From assembly GCA_950068635.1 (NCBI GenBank), contig CATMIM010000110.1, positions 1 through 5,335 on the forward strand: a stretch of DNA of 5,335 nt, given 5' to 3'. Position numbers and translations under genes: made by a program. The notes below the pieces were generated by a model. It was not told the origin of the DNA and did not search any database. It was given only the letters and a program-made list of their open reading frames with translations. Positions within the stretch are counted from its first letter, which is position 1. The number at the start of each line of letters is the position of its first letter. Positions 1 through 5,335 of this stretch are shown piece after piece. Source of the DNA: an uncultured Candidatus Poseidoniales archaeon. Lineage in GTDB: Archaea > Thermoplasmatota > Poseidoniia > Poseidoniales > Thalassarchaeaceae.

Positions 1-813
1 GGGAGTGTCGGGGCAGTCGTCCCGCTCGTCCACGATACCGTCACCGTCGGCGTCGGGGAACTCCGGTGCCGGCTGCTCGTAGGGAATGACGTAGCCGAAC
101 GAGGTCGACTGGATGTTGAACAGACCACAGGTGGCCCTCACCTCGCCGTGGTACGCGGTCGTGTTCACATCGACCGGGATGCTGAAATCGCCCACCTCGT
201 TGATGGCACCTTCCACCTCACCCTGCCCGCTCGGCCAGTAACTGATCGAGCAGGTGTGCGTGAACATGTGCGTCAGGTTGCCCGCCAGCCAGGCGGCGGT
301 GCTGTTCTCGGCGGGCTCGGTGAATCCGATGAGCACCCTGACCACCTCCTCAGCCGGCGGCAGGATGCTGACGGTCACGGTCGTCTCGGCCGTGTTGTCG
401 TCGTCATCGGTCGCTTCGACGGTCAGCAGCCACGAGCCGGGGTCTCTCAGAGGCAGCAGCACCGACCAGGTTCCATCCTCGGCGACACCGACGCTGTAGA
501 GTCCGAGCTGGGTCATGCTCACGGGCGATATGAGTCGCAGCGTGATGCTGACGTTGATCGGGTCCTCGTCGGCGATCGCTCCTTCGATGGTCAGAGAGGA
601 ACTGTCGAGAGAATAGGGGTGAGTCGAATCCGTGAGCGCGATGACCGGAGCCAGGCCGATCATGCCATTGTCCTGACCCCCGTCTTCACCGCCGTCTGTG
701 GAATCATCGCCGTCATCCGGTTGCGAGTGCGGAACCGCGTAGTAGCCCACCATTCCAGAGGCGATGACCATCGCCACGAACAACGCGGACAACCCGACCA
801 ACTTCCAGTCCAT
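1..813 (-). CDS. Membrane-anchored Ig-like protein with thrombospondin type-3 repeat (C-terminus beyond window)
   Basis: I translated this by hand: it stays open for 271 codons from the ATG at 813 to the left edge, so the C-terminus is missing. Residues 5-27 are a hydrophobic N-terminal anchor or signal. Residues 32-48 are a very acidic Asp/Gly linker. Residues about 54-150 look like a beta-sandwich Ig-like domain ending in TVTVSI, and about 157-246 form a second beta-rich domain with two Cys (188, 229) that could form a disulfide. Residues 254-269 (DADGDGIVDERDDCPD) match the calcium-binding thrombospondin type-3 repeat, and more repeats probably follow outside the window. The likely role is a calcium-stabilised surface or adhesion protein; no enzymatic motif is visible. 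An in-frame ATG at 891 would add 26 residues but has no ribosome site and would place charged sequence before the anchor, so 813 is preferred. It is probably the last visible gene of a minus-strand operon. Confidence 0.85.
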   Translation of the reverse strand, partial: MDWKLVGLSALFVAMVIASGMVGYYAVPHSQPDDGDDSTDGGEDGGQDNGMIGLAPVIALTDSTHPYSLDSSSLTIEGAIADEDPINVSITLRLISPVSMTQLGLYSVGVAEDGTWSVLLPLRDPGSWLLTVEATDDDDNTAETTVTVSILPPAEEVVRVLIGFTEPAENSTAAWLAGNLTHMFTHTCSISYWPSGQGEVEGAINEVGDFSIPVDVNTTAYHGEVRATCGLFNIQSTSFGYVIPYEQPAPEFPDADGDGIVDERDDCPDTP

Positions 814-822
814 CGAACCAAT

Positions 823-826
823 TCCT
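823..826 (-). promoter_or_regulatory. Possible weak ribosome binding site (AGGA) for the Ig/TSP3 gene
   Basis: AGGA lies 9 bases before the ATG at 813 on the minus strand. The match to an archaeal anti-Shine-Dalgarno is short, so this is only modest support for that start. The rest of the 814-923 gap shows no clear TATA box, which favours co-transcription with the gene upstream. Confidence 0.3.
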
Positions 827-856
827 GACCGACCGGTTATGAGTCTGTTCCCGGCC

Positions 857-873
857 GGCGCACTACGTGCGCC
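857..873. repeat. Inverted repeat / hairpin in the gap upstream of the Ig/TSP3 gene
   Basis: GGCGCAC and GTGCGCC form a perfect 7-bp stem around the 3-base loop TAC. It sits in the 110-base gap between the 652-residue propeller gene and the Ig/TSP3 gene. No T-run follows it on the minus strand, so it does not look like an intrinsic terminator. It could be an mRNA processing or stability element, or a protein-binding palindrome. The geometry and core match the hairpin at 2898-2914. Confidence 0.6.
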
Positions 874-923
874 ATGGAAACGAAGTCTCATTCTGTCACT
901 GCAGGGGGCTAATCTGAGCGCAA

Positions 924-2882
924 TCACTCGGATTCGGGGGTGGAGTGATCACGCGGCGGGTAGGCCCAGCGCTGGTCGAGGTCCTCATCCGCCTGAACGA
1001 CGTAGATTCCGCTCACCATCTCGCTGATGTAGATGTAGCCACGCGGATCGAACGCCAACCCCCAGTCGAACGGGATCATGCACGATGCCCAGCAGTCCGC
1101 CATGTCGTACTCGAGGTCCTCGCTGGCGTTCTCCATCCAAGGTGGCCCATGAGGGAGGTAGTAGCCCATGGTGTGCGTCGGCGCCAACTCCTCGATCGCC
1201 TGCCAGCCTTCATCCGGGTTGGGCACCCCATCCTTCCAGACGAGCTCCTCCCATATCCTTCCATGGTCGGTCATCCAGGCTCCTCCGTGGTAGTGCGCCC
1301 AGTAGTTGTAACCACCAGTGCCGGTGTCACCATTGTGCGGGCTGTAGATGTAGCCGCCCGGGATGTAATGCTGAGGGTGTTTGCTGCCGTTGGCGAGCGT
1401 TCCCTCTCCTGGCAGTCTCCACTCGCTGACGAGGAACGGTTTGGTCGGGTCGGTGGTGTCGATCGTGCGCACCCAGCCAGTGTGGTTGCCGTTGCTACCG
1501 TATTCCGGCGCGATGAATGTGTAGTGCCGCCAATTGATGCCGAACGCCTCGTCATCAGGACCGCTGCCACAGGTCGCAGGCCAGGTCGACGGAAGGTCCC
1601 AGTCGCTGATCCCGTTGCACACCAGCCGGTCGTAGGGAATGACATAGTGGATGTTGCCGTTGCCATCCGCCGGAGATGTCCACTTTTCAGCGGTCATGTT
1701 CGCATGCCCTCCACCATCGGGACCGTACCAGCCGCTGGAATCGCTCGAACAGCCCATCCAGCGCCCGATCTCGTTGTCCTGCGGCCAGTTGACCCCGTAG
1801 GGGTCAGGTGCGGCGGGCGGGTTTGACACATCGACGATGCGCAGCCCACCGTCCCAGTAGGCTGCGAACAGCAGGACCTGCTGAGTTATCGGATGCACGA
1901 GGATGATGTTGTCGTGGTTGAAGATGGTGCCACCGCAGGTGGTCGCCGGCTCGGGTGAGTAACCACCCCAGCGCTCGATCTCCTTGGATTCGTTCTCCCC
2001 GACGAGGAATGATTCGAGGCCATCGGGAGCGTAGAAAATCTGCGTCCCCTTGTAGGAGCCACCTCCAACAATCTCAGGGTAGGGGTCAGCGCCGAAGAGG
2101 AATACCTCGCACTCATTACCGCTCATGGGCGGAGCATTGTCCCAGTCACAGTAGACGTGGATGTCCTGGTTGTGGAACCCGGCAGGTGGGTTGTTCCACT
2201 CGGCCCGCTTGATCGGGTGGCGCTTGTCGGAGACGTCGATGAGGTCGAGCCGGTTCATGCCGCTGTTGGCGTCGTCGTCGTTGGGAATCGGGTCCAGCTC
2301 GCTGTTCGTCAACTCGTGGTTGATGAGCACCCAGTTGTTGTCATCGGTCACCTTGATGTCGATGATTCGAGCGACCTCGGCGTAGTAGGTCGACAGCATC
2401 TGGATGTTGTTCGGTTCACGGATGTCGAGGATGTGGAACTGGTTGTAGGCGGCGACGTAGGCATAGCAGCCTACGATGCAGTGCGGGAAGTCTCCCTCGA
2501 GCACGATCTCCGAGTTGTCACCCGGTGTCGGCCCGACGTTCTTGAACTCAGGATAGCACTCCCGGCCTGCCGTGTTGTCCAGTTCCGCCGGAGGCTTGAG
2601 CGAGCCATCGCAGTTCAGGTTGTGATAGTCGATCAATCGCATGTTCTCAGTGAACAGAACGTGGGCTGACAGATTGTTGTGACTGTGATTCTCGTCCTCG
2701 ATCTCAGTGATCGGGTCCACCCAGTCAGGCATACTTTCGCCCTCGGCCACCTGGCCCACTCCACCGAGCGCCAGCCACGCGGCCACCGAGACGACCGCCA
2801 CCAGAAGCAGGACTCCACCGAGGATCGCGGCGAGGTTGTTGACCACTCCTGAGATGTCCAATCCAGCCCTTCGCGCTCGCAT
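924..2882 (-). CDS. Membrane-anchored LVIVD-repeat beta-propeller protein (652 aa, His- and Cys-rich)
   Basis: Residues 16-38 form one membrane span after a basic N-terminus, which suggests N-terminus inside and the large domain outside. The rest is a beta-propeller of LVIVD type. Blade signatures include YAYVAAYNQFHILDI, LLFAAYWDGGLRIVDV and a final YIYISEMVSGIYVVQ. Histidines shared with the 575-residue neighbour are H66xH68x5H74, H237N-x3-H242, H323D, RH453, H505, PH516N, YH532 and LPH578G; they suggest a metal site. There are twelve Cys, including two CX3C pairs (135/139, 597/601), absent from the paralogue and possibly disulfides. The start is the ATG at 2882 because GAGGTG lies 6 bases before it; a GTG at 2891 would add three residues but overlaps that ribosome site. 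It lies 102 bases downstream of its paralogue on the same strand, which fits duplication and co-expression. The substrate is unknown; LVIVD proteins are mostly uncharacterised. Confidence 0.88.
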   Translation of the reverse strand: MRARRAGLDISGVVNNLAAILGGVLLLVAVVSVAAWLALGGVGQVAEGESMPDWVDPITEIEDENHSHNNLSAHVLFTENMRLIDYHNLNCDGSLKPPAELDNTAGRECYPEFKNVGPTPGDNSEIVLEGDFPHCIVGCYAYVAAYNQFHILDIREPNNIQMLSTYYAEVARIIDIKVTDDNNWVLINHELTNSELDPIPNDDDANSGMNRLDLIDVSDKRHPIKRAEWNNPPAGFHNQDIHVYCDWDNAPPMSGNECEVFLFGADPYPEIVGGGSYKGTQIFYAPDGLESFLVGENESKEIERWGGYSPEPATTCGGTIFNHDNIILVHPITQQVLLFAAYWDGGLRIVDVSNPPAAPDPYGVNWPQDNEIGRWMGCSSDSSGWYGPDGGGHANMTAEKWTSPADGNGNIHYVIPYDRLVCNGISDWDLPSTWPATCGSGPDDEAFGINWRHYTFIAPEYGSNGNHTGWVRTIDTTDPTKPFLVSEWRLPGEGTLANGSKHPQHYIPGGYIYSPHNGDTGTGGYNYWAHYHGGAWMTDHGRIWEELVWKDGVPNPDEGWQAIEELAPTHTMGYYLPHGPPWMENASEDLEYDMADCWASCMIPFDWGLAFDPRGYIYISEMVSGIYVVQADEDLDQRWAYPPRDHSTPESE

Positions 2883-2888
2883 ACGTGC

Positions 2889-2894
2889 CACCTC
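2889..2894 (-). promoter_or_regulatory. Ribosome binding site GAGGTG for the 652-aa propeller gene
   Basis: GAGGTG is complementary to the conserved CACCTC of the archaeal 16S rRNA 3' end and lies 6 bases before the ATG at 2882. It decides the start, because the alternative in-frame GTG (2889-2891) is itself part of this site. The hairpin at 2898-2914 ends 3 bases upstream of it. Confidence 0.7.
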
Positions 2895-2897
2895 ACT

Positions 2898-2914
2898 GAG
2901 CCTCTACGAGGCTC
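2898..2914. repeat. Inverted repeat / hairpin next to the ribosome site
   Basis: GAGCCTC and GAGGCTC form a perfect 7-bp stem around the loop TAC. On the minus strand it falls just upstream of the GAGGTG ribosome site, in the gap between the two propeller genes. No T-run follows. It may affect mRNA processing, stability or access to the ribosome site. The rest of this gap (2915-2984) is GC-rich, with shorter self-complementary bits (for example CCCC/GGGG at 2955-2965) and no TATA-like box. Confidence 0.6.
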
Positions 2915-2984
2915 CCTGCGGGCGGGCGTGTGCCCACGGGCCTTCAAGTGGTTTCCCCTCCGGGGCCAAGCGCACTCTGGGGCA

Positions 2985-4712
2985 TCAGGCGACGCCTGTG
3001 TAGGGCTTGTCGATGTCCAGCTGCACGATGTACAGTCCAGTGGTGATGCACGAGAGGTAGGTGTATCCCTTGTGATATTCTGCCGCCCAGATGAACGGGG
3101 TCCAGCCGAAGTCATAGTACGCGCTCTCGAGCGCCTCGCCGTCAGCGCCGTGCGGCAGGTAGTATCCAACCGTCGCATCCATGCCGAGGTCGGTCAGGTT
3201 CGCATCGGGTCCCCCGACCATCAGCGTCTCGACGTCGATCACCCACAGTCCGGTGTGATACGAGCCGAGGTAGATGCGACCGTCCCACGAACCTCCATGA
3301 CTCTGGTCAGGCATGCCCGGCAGACCGGTGGTGAAGATGTGCGTGTCCGCGTTGTGCGGGCTGAAGATCAGCCATTCCTCACCTCCGGGGATGAAGTGGT
3401 CCTCGGCGAACGGATTCTCCCACATCGCTATCAGTTCAGGGATGAAGCGAACCTGCCCGTTCACCTCCTCATAGGCGGTGGTGTCCATCAGGTAGACGAT
3501 GCCCGTGCCGACCGTCGTCTCCAGCACCTCGGTCGCCAGGAAGGTCAGATGGCGCTTGCCAGGCGCGAATCCAAGATGGCTGGTATCGACCATCTTGTCG
3601 AACGGCTCGACATAATGGATGTACGAGGCGCGCCCACCGTTCACGTTGCCCGTCGTGCTGCTGTCCGGCTCGCCATCCGCGTCGAGGTCGGCGAAGTCCA
3701 TCCACATGCCGACCTCGGGTGCGCGCCAGATGCACGGGACAGGGTTGTGGGTGTAGCACGGACCGGCGTACATCAGGTAGCGGACCATGTCAGAGGGATG
3801 GGGAACATCTGTGATGTCGAAGATGCGCAGGCCGGCCTCCCAGTATGCGCCGTAGATGTACGTGTGCTCGTATCGAGGGTCGTTGGAATCGGTCCCGGGC
3901 CAGGTCTGCACGGTCATGTCATGGATGTAGATCCAACCGCCACGGGTAGTCTCCCACGACACCTCCGCCTCGCCCACCTTGACGATGCGTGGCAGGTCCC
4001 CATAGCCGGCGAAATTGAGGTGCGCGATGGTGATGCCACCACACGCCTCACCGGTTCCGACGTCGCACTGGTCGTAGTCCGGATTGGCGACGAAGATGTA
4101 CCACTCGCCGTCCACCATGTGGGTGTAGAGGTTGTGCGGGCCTGACGGGTGGTCGGTGTCATACCATGAATCGACGTAGCCAGGGTCCGTCTTGTCAGTC
4201 ACATCCACCAAAGTCACGCTCACCTGTGCGGGATCCTCCCATGCTCCCACGTTCGGGTCGGCCGCCCCCGCGTCCACTATCTGGTTCTGGATGATGACGT
4301 ACTCTCGCCCGTTGTATTCGAGGTACTTCACGTCGAGCACCTGCGTGTTCGGGTCGTAGTAGACGCCGACGACGCTCGTGTTCGTCGGGTCGGTGACATC
4401 GATGATGTGCAGCTCCTTCCAACCCGCCACATAGGCGTAGGTGTTGCCGTCAGGGGAGTCGGCCACCTGGATCTCTGCGTTTCCGGGCTCGGTCAGTTCG
4501 TTGAAGTCAGTGAACTCGATGTTAGGGGTGGAGAACTCGTGCTCGGTGGCGTTGCGATGGTCGTGCTCCTCGTCCTGCATGAGCGGGTCTACCATCACCC
4601 AGTCTCGCTGATTCTCGTCGGTGCCGCCAGTGAACGACAGCACCGCGTAGATGCTGCTCGTCAAGAGGAACACCACCAGCAGGATGGCCCCCGCGACCAT
4701 CCTGTTGTCCAT
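2985..4712 (-). CDS. Membrane-anchored LVIVD-repeat beta-propeller protein (575 aa)
   Basis: Residues 5-27 form an N-terminal membrane anchor; the rest is predicted to be exported. The LVIVD-type propeller blades are visible as YAYVAGWKELHIIDVTDP (92-109), YIYGAYWEAGLRIFDITD (285-302), IYLGSYHTGLWVIDV (480-494) and TYLSCITTGLYIVQLD (551-566). Residues shared with the 652-aa neighbour include DWV-DP after the membrane, H50xH52x5H58, H193N-x3-H198, H264D, RH388, H439, IPGG, SPH453N, YH486 and GYYLPH521G. D342-D350 has a DxDxDGxxD calcium-type loop. Cys pairs 216/224 and 319/327 are both CX7C and may be disulfides. The ATG at 4712 lies about 30 bases from the centre of a TATA-like box and has no good Shine-Dalgarno, so it is probably leaderless. 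It looks like the first gene of a minus-strand operon, divergent from the cupredoxin-like gene. The family is clear; the activity is not known. Confidence 0.9.
   Translation of the reverse strand: MDNRMVAGAILLVVFLLTSSIYAVLSFTGGTDENQRDWVMVDPLMQDEEHDHRNATEHEFSTPNIEFTDFNELTEPGNAEIQVADSPDGNTYAYVAGWKELHIIDVTDPTNTSVVGVYYDPNTQVLDVKYLEYNGREYVIIQNQIVDAGAADPNVGAWEDPAQVSVTLVDVTDKTDPGYVDSWYDTDHPSGPHNLYTHMVDGEWYIFVANPDYDQCDVGTGEACGGITIAHLNFAGYGDLPRIVKVGEAEVSWETTRGGWIYIHDMTVQTWPGTDSNDPRYEHTYIYGAYWEAGLRIFDITDVPHPSDMVRYLMYAGPCYTHNPVPCIWRAPEVGMWMDFADLDADGEPDSSTTGNVNGGRASYIHYVEPFDKMVDTSHLGFAPGKRHLTFLATEVLETTVGTGIVYLMDTTAYEEVNGQVRFIPELIAMWENPFAEDHFIPGGEEWLIFSPHNADTHIFTTGLPGMPDQSHGGSWDGRIYLGSYHTGLWVIDVETLMVGGPDANLTDLGMDATVGYYLPHGADGEALESAYYDFGWTPFIWAAEYHKGYTYLSCITTGLYIVQLDIDKPYTGVA
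2986..2998. repeat. Short inverted repeat over the stop codon of the 575-aa propeller gene
   Basis: CAGGC and GCCTG pair around the loop GAC, covering the last codons and most of the TGA stop of the minus-strand gene. The stem is 5 bp and no T-run follows, so a termination role is doubtful. It may be chance in GC-rich coding sequence. Confidence 0.3.
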
Positions 4713-4729
4713 GATTGCGGCGACCCTTC

Positions 4730-4755
4730 GCTCACCTTTTATTTATGGGTGCAGC
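4730..4755. repeat. Imperfect inverted repeat flanking the divergent TATA-like box
   Basis: GCT-CACC on the left (4730-4736) mirrors GGTG-C-AGC on the right (4748-4755), with one extra base in the right arm, and the AT-rich box sits in the middle. It could be a dyad operator for a regulator of both divergent genes, or basal promoter elements present in both orientations. The arms are short, so chance is possible. Confidence 0.35.
4737..4746. promoter_or_regulatory. Shared divergent TATA-like box
   Basis: TTTTATTTAT is the only AT-rich decamer in an otherwise GC-rich 57-base gap between two divergent starts. Its centre is 28-29 bases from the plus-strand ATG (4770) and 29-30 from the minus-strand ATG (4712). 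An archaeal TATA box is usually centred about 26-27 bases before the transcription start, which predicts both RNAs to begin within a few bases of their start codons. Neither start has a convincing Shine-Dalgarno, as expected for leaderless genes. Confidence 0.6.
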
Positions 4756-4769
4756 GCGCCACGGATACG

Positions 4770-5335
4770 ATGCGCAGCAGGCTTTCAGTCACTTGGTTCC
4801 CTCTGCTGTTGCTGGCGTTCGCAAGCCTGCTCATCACTCCTGCCGCCGCACATGACGCGGGTACCTTCACCGTTATCGTGAAACCGAACGAACACACACC
4901 GGGGAGCGCGAACCTGATCGTGAACGACTCCGTTTTCTTCTACAACGTCGACAACAGGACGAACATAACCCATCGAATCGTGCACGATGCCGATGGAGAC
5001 GGGCTCTACAATGGAACTGATGATTGGGACTCGGGGAACCTCTCGTCGGAATGCGCTCTCGATGGGGACGGGAACAAGACCGACGAGGATTGCGAGGTGA
5101 CCTTCACTGTCGAGTTCAACTCGACCGAGATGGCTGGAACCTATGCCTATCAGGACCTGCTCTCCGATGGCACCGTCATCAACGGCACCGTCACCGTGAA
5201 CCTTGACGGACACTCCGAAGACGACCAGCCAGCAGATACCAACGGTCTCGATCCCGAACCGGAACCAGAACCAGAAACCCAAACTGGATCGAACGAGGGC
5301 TTCAGCCAAGGTGGCTGGCTGCTGTACATCGCCTT
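4770..5335 (+). CDS. Secreted cupredoxin-like surface protein, copper ligands mostly lost (C-terminus beyond window)
   Basis: I translated this by hand from the ATG at 4770; it stays open for 188 codons to the right edge. Residues 1-27 are a signal peptide ending in TPAAA, so the mature protein may begin with His28. Residues about 30-145 have a cupredoxin-like outline: VFFYNVDN strand, TH68RIVH72, then AGTYAY (122-127) and NGTVTV (138-143). In blue copper proteins the last part carries Cys, His and Met; here those places hold residues such as D129, S132 and I137. Two EF-hand-like loops (73-84 and 98-109) and a Cys pair (95, 108) are inserted. Eight N-x-S/T sites suggest glycosylation. An acidic Pro-Glu linker (161-169) leads to the start of a hydrophobic segment (182 onward), probably a C-terminal anchor. 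It is divergent from the propeller operon and may share its promoter region. The function is unknown; it may be a structural or calcium-binding relative of halocyanin-type proteins. Confidence 0.82.
   Translation, partial: MRSRLSVTWFPLLLLAFASLLITPAAAHDAGTFTVIVKPNEHTPGSANLIVNDSVFFYNVDNRTNITHRIVHDADGDGLYNGTDDWDSGNLSSECALDGDGNKTDEDCEVTFTVEFNSTEMAGTYAYQDLLSDGTVINGTVTVNLDGHSEDDQPADTNGLDPEPEPEPETQTGSNEGFSQGGWLLYIA

Noticed and set aside
148..828. 226-codon plus-strand open frame over the Ig/TSP3 gene, and the 293-codon one at 945-1826
   Set aside because: Both are mirror frames of well-supported minus-strand genes, low in hydrophobic core patterning and without a domain I recognise.
857..873. Hairpins at 857-873 and 2898-2914 as intrinsic terminators
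   Set aside because: Neither is followed by a T-run on the minus strand, and archaeal termination depends mainly on T-runs rather than hairpins.
814..891. In-frame ATG at 891 as an upstream start for the Ig/TSP3 protein
   Set aside because: It adds 26 residues, Arg-rich at the start, before a good N-terminal anchor, lacks a ribosome site, and runs through the hairpin at 857-873.
2928..4145. 405-codon open frame on the plus strand opposite the 575-aa propeller gene
   Set aside because: It is antisense to a gene with clear LVIVD repeats; its length follows from the codon use of that gene, and the protein is rich in Arg/Val/His with no recognisable domain, anchor or ribosome site.
924..4712. 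Calling the propellers methanethiol oxidase (SELENBP1 family)
   Set aside because: Only the general idea of a His-bearing propeller is shared; I could not match family-specific motifs, so no reaction is assigned.
4785..5309. 174-codon minus-strand open frame opposite the cupredoxin-like gene
   Set aside because: The plus-strand reading has a signal peptide, cupredoxin outline, Pro-Glu linker and promoter spacing; the minus reading has none of these.

Overview
The window most resembles a stretch of archaeal genome, and the best guess is Candidatus Poseidoniales (Marine Group II) or another planktonic Thermoplasmatota. The grounds are family-level only: exported single-pass proteins with acidic linkers, a thrombospondin type-3 Asp repeat, LVIVD-type beta-propellers, a cupredoxin-like surface protein, and a TATA-like box placed for leaderless transcription. 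GC content looks moderately high by eye. No marker gene is present, so the assignment is an inference.

There are four protein genes, all predicted to act at or outside the cytoplasmic membrane. On the minus strand, read right to left, lie a 575-residue LVIVD propeller protein (2985-4712), a 652-residue paralogue (924-2882) and the N-terminal 271 residues of an Ig-like/TSP3 protein (1-813, running off the left edge). On the plus strand, from 4770 and running off the right edge, lies a secreted cupredoxin-like protein with a Pro-Glu linker and the start of a C-terminal membrane segment. No RNA gene, mobile element or CRISPR array was seen, and no non-coding stretch exceeds about 110 bases.

The 57-base gap 4713-4769 holds one near-symmetric TATA-like box, about 29 bases from each of the two divergent start codons, so both genes may be served by a shared promoter region and be leaderless. 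The two same-strand gaps (2883-2984 and 814-923) show no convincing TATA box. Each carries a 7-bp hairpin with a 3-nt loop, and the first ends next to a good Shine-Dalgarno site. This fits co-transcription of the three minus-strand genes.

The most interesting content is the tandem LVIVD pair. The two proteins diverge greatly in sequence but keep a matching set of histidines, including an HxHx5H motif just outside the membrane and a shared GYYLPHG motif. This suggests a metal site and possibly an enzymatic role. The divergent neighbour keeps a cupredoxin outline but lacks the Cys/His/Met end of the copper site.
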